Of a stretch of 64,000 nt of DNA, positions 1 to 13,300 are shown piece by piece (position 1 is the stretch's first letter; each line of letters begins with the position of its first letter). Made by a program: the position numbers and the translations under genes. This DNA is from Theobroma cacao (Eukaryota > Streptophyta > Magnoliopsida > Malvales > Malvaceae), in the NCBI RefSeq assembly GCF_000208745.1, contig NC_030854.1:28396433-28460432 (forward strand), written 5' to 3'. The notes beneath the pieces were generated by a model. That model saw only the letters and a list, made by a program, of their open reading frames with translations, was not told the DNA's origin and searched no databases.

Positions 1-1598
1 ACCATCAATAAAATTGAATACAAATGTGCTACTCCACAATGCAAACTAAACAACGAACAGCAAAGAAGGAAAATTTCCTTTGTCTTCAGGAAGAAGCAAA
101 CTACCGTCTTTGAATAATTAGTCATGCAACACAATACAACTTTAATTGTTGCTGACACATTGCAACTATCTCACAAGTTGAATCTCACACACTAGCCCCA
201 GTCCCCAGACATGGAAACAGAATTATTAAACAGGTTGTTCGGTCTAGTTGTGGCGGGTGGCTTTAGTTCATTAAGCATTGAGGATCTATCCACTGACAAG
301 CCCATCTGAGACCTTGACAGCACTCAACACAAAGTCAAACTGATTCAGAACAAAAATGCAGGTTTTTATTCATGGCAACAAATATTATTTAAAGTAGATT
401 TAACATTTATCACAAATACATTTTATGTTCTTCAATACAGGTAATAGTAAAGCTATAGATATTATTCAGGATGTTTGCTCAAAGATCAAACATTTCCATA
501 AGATTTCAGTCATAATCCATAAAGCTAACTTTCTCTTTCTGCCATCAGCTGAAGCAAAGTAAACCAAGAAAATATGCAAAATGGATGAAAAACCAAAATG
601 ATGTAATGCAGACTAGAGATGAGTGAATAAGCAGATATATTTTACTACATGCATGCCATGCAGTTTCTACTAAAGATGACTATGGCCTGATTTATACGTA
701 AGACATATTTTCCATCAGTATGTCAAACTAATGAAATTAATAATTACAACTATGGACAACAACCAATAGATAACTTGCACTGAAAGGGCTTAGAAGAAGA
801 GAAAAAGGAAAATGCAAAGCACCCTGTTAATAAACTGATATTCTTTACCAAAAAGCGGAAGGAATCATACAATATATGTAAAACAAAAACCGTTTACTAT
901 TAAGAAAAAAACCTTTAGCAGCCATTTCAACCATTTTTGCATAACTAACTCACAAAATCTGGCATTCCTTTTAGAAATGCCATCTGCTAAAACTTTAGTT
1001 CATCATGATACACATTCACATTCAGTCCACCTGTTTCCAGCTTCAAGACTTCATTTTCTATCTCTGACACTTGAACTGCATCAAAGGCCTTCTCCTTGTA
1101 TGCAAAAGGGAAAAAGAAAAAAGAAATATGCTGCAGCAAAAGCACTCATTCTCTGCTTTCTACAATTAAAATAATTAGTAACATCTTCAAACCTCTGTTA
1201 CATCATATATATCTTCGTCTCATGAAAGAAATTCAGAATATAGATATAAGAATGATGGTTAGTTATGCAGAGCCGACAAAAAATGAACTTAATAAACCTA
1301 ATAATAAGATAAAATTCAAGTGATAACAAGATCTCTCATGGTAAAATGCTGCTAACAAAAGATTAGGAAAATGATTTTTTTAATTTGTGGTAAAACCATG
1401 GAGTATTACAACCACGCACTGCAAACTTATCCAAAAAGCCCCCAACCAAAATTATCCATTACTGAATGGAATTCAGAAACTACGAAAAGGAAAAAAAAAA
1501 AATCTGAATCCATACATAAGCAGACAAGCATTACTTTCAGGATGATTTAGCAGGTATGAAAAATAAGATAAAGTCCACGCTGATGGTTATCTGGAACC

Positions 1599-2012
1599 TC
1601 ACTTGCACTCAACAACAGCTTCAGCAGCCCGTCGAGGCTTGTTTTTACGCCTGCTACCATTTTGTCGATATCCAACAGATTTAGATGAATCATCAGTGTT
1701 TGACTTTGTTGTAATGCCATTTTCTTTCTTGACTGAATCTATGTTTTCTTTTGCCTGCACTGACCTTTTCCTCTTCCTTCCATTTTCTGTGGCAACCTGA
1801 TTTTTCATATCCTTGATAGGAATAGAACCTTTAACATCTTCACCATCTTCTTCTGTTTTCTCCACTTCAACTTCCTCAATATCATCCTTCAATTGCTTTT
1901 GCGGCCTTCCTCGTCTCCTGTATGCTGGAATTTTTTCATCTTCACCACTTCCGGGATCTTCACGAGAAGAAACAACAGTCTGCTTCTTTGCTTTTCCTCT
2001 ACCTCTTCTCAT
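1599..2012 (-). CDS. Small basic AT-hook-like nuclear protein
   Basis: A 137-residue, highly charged open frame without introns. I do not recognise a named family. An RRRGRP core at about residues 32-37 fits an AT-hook, which binds the minor groove of AT-rich DNA. The start (MRRGRGKAKK) and the end (RRKNKPRR) are also arginine/lysine-rich, and the middle alternates acidic (EEVEVEKTEEDGED) and basic stretches, so a nuclear, chromatin-associated, mostly disordered protein is inferred. The ATG at 2012 is the first in frame. A pyrimidine-rich acceptor ending at 2061 (TTTTTGTCTTTGTAG on the minus strand) and a possible donor at 3345 suggest a 1.3-kb intron in the 5' leader, with the first non-coding exon at about 3346-3560. 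Stop TGA is at 1599-1601; the downstream AT-rich sequence probably holds the 3' UTR. Real coding status is likely from composition and leader structure, but function is unproven. Confidence 0.7.
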   Translation of the reverse strand: MRRGRGKAKKQTVVSSREDPGSGEDEKIPAYRRRGRPQKQLKDDIEEVEVEKTEEDGEDVKGSIPIKDMKNQVATENGRKRKRSVQAKENIDSVKKENGITTKSNTDDSSKSVGYRQNGSRRKNKPRRAAEAVVECK

Positions 2013-2060
2013 GGTACAAGAACCACTTTCAAAACAATTTCAAACAATTGAAGAAGGTTT

Positions 2061-3560
2061 CTACAAAGACAAAAAGATAGATTCAGTCCAAAAAATCAAC
2101 ATTATATAACAAATGAATTATGACAATAAGATGAATAGCCGATTTTAGTAAGTGAGAGAAGAAAAAGAAATGGCACACTTCATTTTCCAAAAACCAATTA
2201 AAGATTAAGAGAAATACATATCATGCAAACTGTAAAATCGAGAATACCATCAGATGACATGCATAAATCAAATAGAAAGGCAGAGCCTTGAAACAAGAGG
2301 CAGGACAAAATAAATGATAACCTTCATGCAATCATTCCATCGTTACAAAAAAATATCCACCCCTTCTTACCTTAGTTTTGTTGCAAACAATCTAACAAAA
2401 GAAATTGCAAGTTCAGATACTTTCATCCAACTGCAGGTTTTGCTCTTTTTTAATTAATAAGAAATGTATTTTTCCTTTTTTAATTCCTCTTCTTTTCCTA
2501 CATTCTCTGGGAATATATCATAGCATAAAAAACTCAATCAGGTAGTTCATGAAGACATAAATCATTAAATAGATATAGAACAAAACAATTAACAAGATTC
2601 AAGCCAGATCAACCTATTCTCAAACTGTATTTAACCTGACAAATGCACAAGAACAAACTCCAAATCCGAAAAACCATGAACCAAACAACAACAAATCCAT
2701 GCAATCTTCAACTTTTAGTAACCAACTAACAAAAGAGGAAATCCAAATCATTACAAAAGCCATAACCCCAAAATGTTCATGTTATTTACCTTCCAATATA
2801 AAACTCACATCATCTATGGTATATTAACCTAAGGCCGGGAGTAAACCAAACTTTTTCATATTCTGAAGTCCTACAAGATATGAATCTATGATTCAAAATA
2901 GCAATATATATTCTTCATTTCCTATAATTACAGCACCAAACAAAGCATTAACTTCTCAAAAACCAATACAATATAAAGAAATATATACATACAAAGCTCT
3001 TTATCTTCTTTTCTATAGAGAACTCTATTATCTATAAAGAAAGACATAAAAAAAAAATATGAAGCTGACCTTAAAACATTCATCAATATTCTGAAGCTTT
3101 GACACAAATCCCATTTTTCAGAATCTCATTATACCAATGAAGAAAGCAATCTAAAACCCAAAGAATAAAGCTGGGTTTTGTTTTTGTTTCTTTCAATGGT
3201 TTTTCAAGAGTGAAGCTAACAAAGAACAAGGAAAGTTTTTTTTTTTTGAAAACTATGATCTGAATGAGAAACAAAGAAAACACAGATCAGATAATATGGT
3301 GTAAGTTAAAAGGAAACATCAAACAAAAGCATAATGAGATTTTACAGAGCTAAGCCAATGAGCAGAGAGGCAGAGCTGAGAAAAGAGAAGAGAATAGAAT
3401 AGAATAGAAAGGGCGAGGTTAAGAAGAAATGGCAAGAGAAAGTGTCAAAAGGATTTTTCCTTCTCTTTTTCTCTTTGGTGTGTTTTAGAAGAGTAGAACA
3501 AAATATTTTGTAGGGTAAAAAACTAAGTAGAAAAAAGTAACAGACTTCACTCACTGGTCA
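2061..3560 (-). other. Probable leader intron and first non-coding exon of the AT-hook-like gene
   Basis: About 1.5 kb without a credible coding frame. On the minus strand 3346-3560 is CT-rich, as plant 5' leaders often are. A GTAAAA donor lies at 3345 and a pyrimidine tract with TAG at 2063-2061. The TSS and promoter should lie near 3560-3700. Inferred from splice-like signals only; cDNA would settle it. Confidence 0.4.
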
Positions 3561-6500
3561 AGAACAATGTGTGAACCCTTTAGATCATCATCGCACGTTG
3601 GACTATGCGTTTGGGTGACTTTAAGGGACACGTGGAAGGTGATTACCGCATAACATAAGAACAAGTGTTAGTACACAGGATTTTTCCATAGTTGGATACA
3701 GATTCTGTGAGCTGAGACTTGATTTCAATCATACGCGCACGCAACAGCGTGAGTGTATTCCAAATGGTAAAACCTAGAGGCGCGTGGGAATGACCTTCTT
3801 TTACATACAGTGTGTTTAGGTCAGATCTTAGAGCCCTTTATTTTTTTAATATATATATATATTTTTGGTTTGAAAATTGACTCCTCATTTATTCAGTTCA
3901 GATTATTCAAGTGAAAGGGCAGGCAAGCATCTAGTGACACGACCTGAAATCTCCACCTTTAGCCGTAGTTTTGGGATTGTTTTGAGGGTATAATCGTCAT
4001 TGGGTGATCTTCAAAACTCCAAAAAAAAAAGAAATGTCTGTATCTGATGAAATGGATCTGTCTTTGTAGTTGAATGGTGTTTTTCACACTTGATTACAAG
4101 ATAAAGAGTATTTTAAATAAATAATAAATATAGCATCATTATCAAAGCCCAAGGGGGATAATTTGGGGTTAGAGATTTCATGTTTTGTTTCCAAGTTCCA
4201 ACAATGTGCAGTGTTCCTTATTGAGATGATGGAACTTTGTCCTTTGGAACTGTTGGGGGACTTGGGGTCGATGAAATATTGCTAGTAATTAACATGATAA
4301 TATTAACAGAGTTGGTTGTTTAATCAACTCACCTTGAAATTTATACCAAATTTCAACTTCATCATATTAAAAGTAGTTGATGTAGTCTTTTGTGTGGTTG
4401 TGAAATCTGCAAAACCTAGTCTTCAAGATATCCAAAAGAGGCCACTCCCCCAACTCCCAACAACAATCTACCAATTCCAATTGTTTTTGGCTTATAGGTA
4501 ATCCTCTAAAAAGCGATAACACAAATATAATAAATTTTGAATTGTTTGATTAGATGCGGTATATGATGGGTTTTTTTTTAATTATTTCGAATTCCGAGCG
4601 TTTTGAGTTTGAATATTTTTGGGTTTAAATCGTTTTTTGAATCCGAGTACCTAATGTCAATTTCTTTAAGAGATTTAAATTTTGAGATAAATTAGGATTA
4701 GTTTTCTTTATGATGTTACATAATTTTGTTCTATTTTATTCCATTAATTGTTTAGTTATTTATTAGAATTATTCACTATTGTACTCTCCATCATCATCTT
4801 GAGTTGAGCATCTTTATTTTTCTTCTATAATAATTATCTTCATCCTCATCAATCCATTTACCATTTCAGTTACTTTCTTTATAAATTAAGTTTAAGGAAA
4901 ACTTTTGATAACTTTTAGATTTTATTGTTTTGAATTGTTTTTTTCATTTTGATAATTTTTTTTGGCTTTTTATATAGAACCCATGATCCTTTCCTGTATG
5001 TTTTTTCATTTTTCTTTCTTTTGTCTTTCTTTTATTTGATTAGGTACTTGGTTATATTTGTCTGCTATCAACTACAATCTACTTGCTCCTTTCTTGATGT
5101 TGTATCTATTATTTACACATTACATGTTTCTTATTTCATCTCATATTCATCATACAAGCTTTATTGATGATAAATTAGTATGATTTCATTTTATATTATT
5201 TTGATTTGGAGGTTTTGCTTAAATTTTTTTTTGCAGTCCTTTTGTAAGGTTTAATTAAGTTAATATTTCAATATTTATGTGAATTAATATGACTCCATTA
5301 TGAATTAGAGGTCATATTAGCTTCCTGGAAAGTGCTTCTTATCTTTTCAATCATTTTCATGGATGATATGAAGAAGTATTGAGTATTGGGAGAGAGCGTT
5401 GAAGAGCCCTCAAGTTTGTTTCCAGTTTACAAAAATGTTTACATGATTGGACAAGAATTGAATATGTTTTATCTGATTTTGCAGACCTTGCTGTACAGAT
5501 TTAGCATTTATAGTGCATGCTTTTGGTTGGAAACAAAGTAATTGTGTAAAATATTTTAAATTAAATAACAATTGAAGTTGTAGTGTTGACAGCAAAATTT
5601 TAATGCCATTACTACCATTCCCCCAAAAGAAAGCAAAAGAGGAAAAGAAACAACAGCCAAGTGCAGGCAGTAAGGTTATTTCACGCGTTTGCTTCAACAA
5701 TTTCATTAATGTTACCCTGCAATATATTTTCAAAGAGAAATGGTTCATATATAGCATATCCACACATGCTGGAACGCTTGTTTCAGTTAACCATCTGCTC
5801 TGTAAAGCTCACTATGCTACAGATAATTCCCTAGCCAGTCTTGCCTTTGCTCATTCCTCCCTTACCATGTCAATACCTAATAAGAGGTTCCAACTAATAT
5901 GTTAGTCCCTTGCATTGTTTTGAAAGAAGTTTATGGCCAACATTCCTAGCTTGTCTTTCCAACATTTCACTGATAATCCCTATTGTTTTGATTGAAATCA
6001 AAGTTCCTTCAGTCTCTGAGGTCAATAAACTGCTTAAACTTGATGATAACTACATATGTTATCTAAAACCCCGGGAAGGCATCCATGGAGTAATATAATA
6101 TGCATTCCACTGGTTTTCATCAAGGCAGAACTCCTATGTATATCTGTAGAACCAGAACCTCTTCATTAGACCTTTAACACAAAATCCACATAAATAGTGA
6201 GCTTTACTTAATAATTTGCTTTTCCTATTCATTTTAGTATATTTGGTTTTAGTAAGTATCCTTTCATTTTTAACATATTCTACATCCTTTGCTACATGCT
6301 GACCTACCTTCTGGTACAGGTAACATAATTACCTTTTCCCTTATATGCCTTTTTATGCTTTATAATTTTCTTGGATACTTCAGTTCCTTTCAGCATCAAA
6401 TTGTCAAATATTAATAACAATACTACAAGTGAAGTGAAATGAAGATAGATATGGTTATACATAGATACAATCATTAGTTTTACATATGATAATTTATATA

Positions 6501-7195
6501 ATCTAAAATGAGGAATCTAGACTAGGATGGAAAATCATTCTCGCTCTTCTTCTAATTTGTGAGTAAGCAATCTATGATAAACCTCTCCTCTTGTTCTATG
6601 CCTACAGGTAAATGTCAAGACCTTCAACTATATGTGAGATAATGGATCACTGCCAACTATATAGCATAAACAAATTACTGTGTTAATGTGGAGAAGTTTC
6701 ACAAGGGTTACAGAGATGACTAAACAAATTGTTTAACTCATTTTACAGAATAAAAAGAAAAAGTTAGCTGTCTAGGGTGGAGAAACTGCCATTATCAACA
6801 GGGTGTGGTAGAAATTTCATCTTAAAAACTTCAGTGTACTTATGCCAACCAGTTGTTGAAGAAATAAAAAGTTACAGCAGGAAATAGTCATATTAGTATC
6901 ATGATGGCCTCACTTTGAAGTCATGGTTATAAATAATGCACATGGTTGCCTAACTGTTGAACCAACAAAAGGATAAAGTAAGGACCAGAATCTAAAAATT
7001 TATTAGCTGATGCAAATCAATTTTGCAAAATAGGTTAATGGAAGTTGAAGAAAACTGGCTTCACTCTACTATGTATAGGCTAGGCAAAGTTTTTTGCAAT
7101 TTAGAAGAAACAGAATGAAGTATCCTCAGACAATTGTGGTGGCAAGTTGCAAGGCATAACCTATAAAAGTACAATAAATAGGCAAATGATATCAT
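3561..7195. other. Intergenic DNA, no gene recognised
   Basis: About 3.6 kb between the two minus-strand genes. It is AT-rich with a short TA run near 3850-3862. Open frames here are short and low-complexity, or lack any motif I know. The right end (about 6800-7195) probably contains the 3' UTR of the mTERF gene. I see no repeat boundary or RNA gene. Confidence 0.5.
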
Positions 7196-8950
7196 TTATT
7201 CAGGAAAAAATTTACCTTTTAAATCCTGCCAAACTTGAGGGCCACTAGGATGATGATTTACATATTGCCTCAGAAATAGTTTGTCTGAACATGCAACTAT
7301 AGTACTTAAGGCCAGGTCAGGCTCTGCTTTTCCCTGATCTTTGAGCCAGCTATACATTGCCAATCTAAGTCTGACCCTCTGTGTTGTATAGGAAAGATAT
7401 GAGGGGAACGACACTAAAGAGGATAAAGGGTAACCCAACTCATTCACTAGAATATCGATCTTTTTTTGGATGATATCTTTTGATTGATTTAGGATTTGTG
7501 GGGATACTCTGACCATTTCAGAAACATCTTTCTTATCTAAACCAGCATTCACAATAGAATCAAATCTCTCCTGAAGCTCCCCTCCCCTGCCTCTGAACAC
7601 CTTGAGTGCTTTCTTCATCATGTTAGGGTTTTCTCCATATCCCAAGTCTAACAAGAACTTCATCCTTAACCTCTGCGACTTTATGTCCTCTCCTGAGTCT
7701 GGTAATCGCACAACTCTTTTTCCCATGACCCATTTACTCAATTCTTGGGGGTTCTCCTGGATGTATTTACAAAGTCGCCTTTTTCCGACATTCAAGTTAC
7801 CAAGTAAACTGTTAGTTTTCTTCAACATGATTGAACCAAGTAATAAGGGGTAAGAACACACAATTTTCCCAATCTCATTCACCTCCATCTCAATCTCATG
7901 AAGAAATAGAAAACATTTGATAAAATTTGAAACAAATTGCCCAACTTGGATTTCTGGAAACTGCAGAAACGTAGAAGATATCTGATCCAGTGGAGATCCA
8001 AATTTCAACAGGAATGCAATTAGTGAAAGCATTCTATACCCTGAACCCTCAAACAGAAGCCCTGGATGCTGGCTGATTAACCCATGTAACTCACTTCTGC
8101 CACCCATCTCACTAAAGAAGTTGAGAACACGAAGTATCATGCTCCAATTATAAGAATCATGCTCTGACAAATGCTCCTCAATCCAAGCATAATCAAATCC
8201 CACACTCCTCAAAATCTCTAATACCTTAATAAATTTCATATCTACATCACCAATCAAAAGATGAGGACCACAAACAATAACCTTTGCCATAAAAGACTGA
8301 CTAAGCCCCAGTTCTTGATAAGCTTGAAGCTTTAACGGCAAAACTCCAAATTCATGTTGAAACACTTGAATTGCTTCCTTATATATCTTACCAATCTTAT
8401 TTCGTTCAATCCCATAGTTGCATAAGACCTTATAATTCTCTAGCAACAAACAATCATCGCTCAAGAACATCAAATCCCTGGGAAGTAAAGGAGTATACTC
8501 ACAAGGTTTCAATCCCAAACTCTCAAAGAAAGGTTCAAATTCATTAATGGGATGGTAACGCAGAAACCGCGTCATAGAACTTCCAACATCCTTTTCACTT
8601 TCAACCTTCTTTAAAAGCTTTTGTAAAAAATGAGGAGAGTTTTTGCTCATATTCTCTGCATCCGTAAAATGAATACTTCTAGTAGAATGCAAATATTCCA
8701 ATAATGCAGCTTGAGCCTCTTTTAGAGTGGCACGAGGGATTCGCGCAACATTTTCGCCATCAGAAAACATGGTTTTATCAGAATTTTCAGTTACAACCGA
8801 TCTTTTTGTCCTATAAAGTCTAGGGTTTTGCCTTTGTGCAATGTGAAATGAACCCGTTTGCCAAAATGGGGGTTTTAGTTGGTTCTCAACAAAATAAGAA
8901 GACACCCATTTGAGAATAGATGGTTTCTTAAGCTTCTGAAAATGGGTCAT
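7196..8950 (-). CDS. mTERF-family protein, probably mitochondrial
   Basis: A single-exon frame of 584 residues. mTERF proteins are helical-repeat nucleic-acid-binding proteins of mitochondria and plastids that act in organelle transcription, splicing or translation. The N-terminus (MTHFQKLKKPSILKWVSS) is basic and poor in acidic residues up to about residue 60, as in a mitochondrial transit peptide. Several degenerate mTERF motifs follow from about residue 200 to 540, each with a leucine-rich helix and a proline-containing turn: GLSQSFMAKVIVCGPHLL, EIGKIVCSYPLLLGS, GLDKKDVSEMVRVSPQILN, ELGYPLSSLVSFPSYLSY. The C-terminal end (VWQDLKGKFFPE) is like that of other plant members. Absence of introns is common in this family. 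Size and wording remind me of the MTERF18/SHOT1 group, but I cannot confirm orthology. Coding quality is very high and I see no disruption. Confidence 0.93.
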   Translation of the reverse strand: MTHFQKLKKPSILKWVSSYFVENQLKPPFWQTGSFHIAQRQNPRLYRTKRSVVTENSDKTMFSDGENVARIPRATLKEAQAALLEYLHSTRSIHFTDAENMSKNSPHFLQKLLKKVESEKDVGSSMTRFLRYHPINEFEPFFESLGLKPCEYTPLLPRDLMFLSDDCLLLENYKVLCNYGIERNKIGKIYKEAIQVFQHEFGVLPLKLQAYQELGLSQSFMAKVIVCGPHLLIGDVDMKFIKVLEILRSVGFDYAWIEEHLSEHDSYNWSMILRVLNFFSEMGGRSELHGLISQHPGLLFEGSGYRMLSLIAFLLKFGSPLDQISSTFLQFPEIQVGQFVSNFIKCFLFLHEIEMEVNEIGKIVCSYPLLLGSIMLKKTNSLLGNLNVGKRRLCKYIQENPQELSKWVMGKRVVRLPDSGEDIKSQRLRMKFLLDLGYGENPNMMKKALKVFRGRGGELQERFDSIVNAGLDKKDVSEMVRVSPQILNQSKDIIQKKIDILVNELGYPLSSLVSFPSYLSYTTQRVRLRLAMYSWLKDQGKAEPDLALSTIVACSDKLFLRQYVNHHPSGPQVWQDLKGKFFPE

Positions 8951-10337
8951 GACTAGTTTGATCGAATATGAAGCCTACTCAATAATAGCTAGAGAGACCA
9001 GAGAAAAGATAAACTTCTGCAAAGCTGAAAAGGTTCAAGTTTTGCTGTTTTACCTGTGATTTGGGCTTCTTTGGTTTTCTTGTCTACTTGAGAAGTTTGG
9101 GGAGTATTGTTTGATAGTTTGTTGTTTGTTTATACTTCTTCAACTGATACAATGCCAGCCATGAAATAGTTTCAGTGTGCCTCACTAAATTTCTGACTCC
9201 CGGGAGGGTTTTAGGACGACGCAGGTTTATAGAAGGGTAGGATGGTCACAATCCTTTCTTCTCCTTCTTCTCTCATTTCAAATTTCCTATCTTTCATCTT
9301 TCTATTTTTCATTTCCAATATTATTTTATTTTGCGCTGTATTTGAGCTTGGCATGGTAAAGGACAAATGTCGTAATTATTATTATTTTATTATTAAATTT
9401 GGATTTAAGAAAAAAGAGATTTGAATCTTGTTCAAACATAAAAATTATACATCAATCAAATAATTGAGTGTTATTGTTTTATTATTATTATAATTATTTG
9501 TGTAATTTTTTATTTTTTTAAAAAATAATTAATCAATTTAACTTCACAGATTAATTGTCGTTTCTCTTTAAATCAAAATTTAATTATTTCTACTCCATGC
9601 CTTTATATAAATGTATTGACAAAGAATGACAACAAAAACAAAAACAAAAACAAACAAAAGGGAAAAATGGAAAAAAAATGCTCAAAAAAGAAAAAAGGCC
9701 TGATTGAATTTTTAATAGAAGAGTTCTCATATTTTGCAAATTACATACTAATTCAACAACTGTTTAAATTTAACTCACGTTACTGATTCAAAACTTAAAA
9801 TTCAAATCATTAATATATATATATATATATATATTAACAATTACATTCAAATTTCGTATATGATATGAGATTGGCAAACTCTTGCAAGTAGGGGAAAAAA
9901 AACAGCAATACACATAAACACATAGTAATACACATAAACGTGATGAGAAATTCTGAAGGATCCTAGTATCCTTGGACAAATAAATTAAGAACTTTATTAC
10001 ATATCACTTTCAATTCGAATTTAGAAAATAAATAATATTAATTAGACAAATTGTATTACAATTAACTAAAACTACAAGAAAGCTAGGAAAATGCAGGAAG
10101 AAGAAAAACGGAAGACTATCACTAAGCTCTCCTATATCAGAACTTGCCATCTCATCTTGTTTTGACGTGCATCTCGTAGTCTCGCCTAGTTGGTTTAAGA
10201 TATAGTTGTACCATGTCATTTAACTGCAAGGCCAAACGTGACGGTGAATTTTTTATATGTATAAAACTAAATAGTCGCATTAATAGCACAACCATAAATG
10301 GAGATTCCACTATCACCATGAATTGCCTGAGACTTCG
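8951..10337. other. Intergenic region between mTERF and UBA2-like genes
   Basis: Contains the mTERF 5' leader and promoter (roughly 8951-9250 on the minus strand), AT-rich spacer, a short run of CAAAAA units near 9630-9660 and an (AT)n microsatellite at 9814-9834. The last few hundred bases before 10337 are the likely 3' UTR of the UBA2-like gene. No coding region seen. Confidence 0.5.
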
Positions 10338-13300
10338 TTATTGTTTGCCAATATAATATGGGTACCCACCCATTCCCATGGGCGTAGTTGGTGGCATTCC
10401 TTGCGGGTCCTTCTTTGCAGCAAGGGGTGCGTATGGAATCAGCGGTTGGGTTGGGTATGGTGCAGGTACCGCTGGAGGACTAGGGTATGAAGAAGCCGGA
10501 TACGATGCTATGGTTTGAGGATACGTGTAGCCAGCAGGGGCAGCGGTGGGATGCGCTTTCCCAGGCTGTGGGTAGCTAGGTGCCATAGGCAGGGCAACAG
10601 GAACAACAGCTGCTGCAGGTAACTGTGTTTGTACAGGTTTGCCCTTGTGGGTATCAGCAAGCTTCACAATGATAGTTCTCCCCTGCAAGAAAACACAAAC
10701 TGTCAAGCAATTACTTTATAGATCTCCAAGACAGCAATAGTCATATTAAATTATTTTGTTATTTTTGGCAGAATCAGTCCCTGCTATGTCAACCTCCATG
10801 TGTAAACTTATAATGTCATCCTTTTTGCATTCTATCACTTCTATCATAGTGTTTACAGGATTTAGACAAAATAATTGGATTGCTAACTTCATCTTTGCTT
10901 GAAATGCCATCTGTAATTAGCAGATTTTGTCAAAATGAAAAAAAGAACTGGTTTTGTAAGACAAGGACCTTTCTTCTCCAAAGGTCAGACATTAAGCATG
11001 CCATACTGCACATGTAGTGGCATTGTCCACTTACCCCAAGGATCTTTTGTGGATCATCTATGGCCTTCTTTGCAGCTTCCACTGTCTTGTATGTGACAAA
11101 ACCAAACCCACTGCATGTGAAAGGAAAATAATAACAATTCTTCACGTGTCAAGTATATTCAAAAATAAATGAATTAATATAACTACAAAGATAGAGAAGG
11201 TATGCACCGTGATTCATTTGTATCTTTGTCATATGCAACCGATCCTTCCTCAATCTCACCATGCCTTCCAAAAAAATTCAAAAGTATCTCACTCGTGACA
11301 TCTGGTGATAGGCCCCCAATGTAGAGCTTCCTTTGAGCTAGATCAGGTGTGGTACTTGCCCCACTTAACCCCTCACAGGCTAGATTACATACAGCCATCC
11401 GGCCCTGTGTTCAAACCATTCAAGAAAATAAAGAATTAACGATCAAAATAGTAAAGTAACAATCATGTGCATACCAAAGGACATAACGCATGCTAAGCAA
11501 GTACATATTCTTAGTTATTTATGCTATGAGCGTACCTTGGAGTTGCATGTGTGCATGACATAAAATATACTTTCCATGTTCACTATAGAAAATACCGAGA
11601 GACAGAGAGAGAGAGAATTATAATGTTGATAATAATGATAATACTTGATATATGATCATTTGAATTATCTTACAACCTTGTTGCCAGGGGATACTATTAA
11701 AGCAGCACCCCAGGGAATGTAATCAAAGTTGCATGATAACAAACAACAAAGATCTCCATGTCAACACAAGATTACAAAATTAAATTCCCATACATGCTGC
11801 CTTTATTCCATTCTTCATCAAAGCCAGTGCTTTTAAACTATTACTGCAGGTGTTCCACCTCTCAAAGTTATGTTCTGTTATTGATCCAGAAAGGGTTTCT
11901 TGTCCTTCTCTTTCTCCTCTCAATATTTAGCTTGACAATAGACTAATATATAACTCCAGATGGCAGGGCCATAATGGCAACAAATATCTTTCCTACTCCA
12001 CAGAAAATATGGATGTACACTAAACTATAGTATTACATACTAGCAGCCAAAATGAAGCTATTTTATGCACAGGCATTCAGGGAATTGAAATCCATATCAC
12101 ATTCGCTACATGTCCTAGCAGTAAACTTTTATCAGATTCATGTAAATAGAATACTTAGATCAAATTTGTTCTATTAATGTGGCTTCCATTAAAAACATGT
12201 TCCCATTGTCCTTCACGTTTGTTGAATGAATGAGTGTATGGAGAGAGAGAAAGAGAGAGACTGGTGAGTAGCAAATCCCAAAAGGAGAAACGGATTGAGA
12301 TTCCATGCAAGTCTCATTCTTGAAGAAAAAAAAAAGATGAGATGGAATGCATGTTTTTACAAGAAAGTGCCCAGCATGCAAAGACTGAAAACTAGCTATT
12401 GCTTACATCAATAAGCTTGCTGGGTGCTCTAAGTGCACTCTGCGCTGACTCCATGTGTTTGTAAGTAATGAAACCATAGCCACGAGATTTTCCAGAGGTT
12501 TTGTCATAGATTACAGCCCCTTCTTCTATTTCTCCATGCATTTGAAAGGCCTAGACCAAAAATATAGGCTCAATACATTCAGTTAAAATGGTTCCGAGTT
12601 CAGGCTTTCTAAAAGTTCATATTAAAATAAATAATAAAGAGGAAGATATAGAATTATGGGAAAAGTACACCAGAACTCTATATCATGTGGGACAATCACC
12701 CCAATATCACAGAAAACACAAACAGCAATCGGCAATCAGCAATCAGCTATGCACTCACAGCACACAAGGTTTCTGAAGTGGTATTCCAGGCTAAGCCACG
12801 AACAAAAAGCTTTCGGTGTACAGGATCTGAACTGGCAATACTTTTAATTTCTTCAGCAATCGAAGGATATTGGGACCCTCTTTATGCGTCAACATGCAAA
12901 TAAACACACGTTCACAGAGTCAATCACACAGCATACAATTTCAAGCAACAGTCATATAGCACCCATTCACTTAACACAAGCAACGCACTTTCACACACAA
13001 GATGAACTATGAAGAAAGGAGATTCTAAGCCACAATAGCCTATCACTTTCAGATATTGACACTTTCATTTCATATGTTGAAAACCATGATTTAAGGATGT
13101 TACTCAAATCTTTAAAGATTTAACCATTTCATTGGTGAATATTTATTTTATTGGCATAAAGGTTAGAAGACTACCATGTAATAAAGTTAGAAATCATTTC
13201 TTGACCTGAATACTGAAAGCAAAATAACACTTGCATTCTGATATACGCATTAAACAATGCATCTTCGCGGTTTTTGACCTTTCTAGAATGAATGTCATTT

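Noticed and set aside
5752..5762. GCATATCC, a match to the P1BS site bound by PHR1-type MYB-CC proteins
   Set aside because: An 8-base degenerate site is expected by chance in 64 kb and this one is not next to a suitable promoter.
5410..6098. Overlapping frames on both strands (117, 100 and 62 codons)
   Set aside because: No motif, no splice context and no similarity that I recognise; chance frames in intergenic DNA.
12588..12903. Three overlapping plus-strand frames
   Set aside because: They overlap intron and exon 2 of the UBA2-like gene on the other strand; no independent support.
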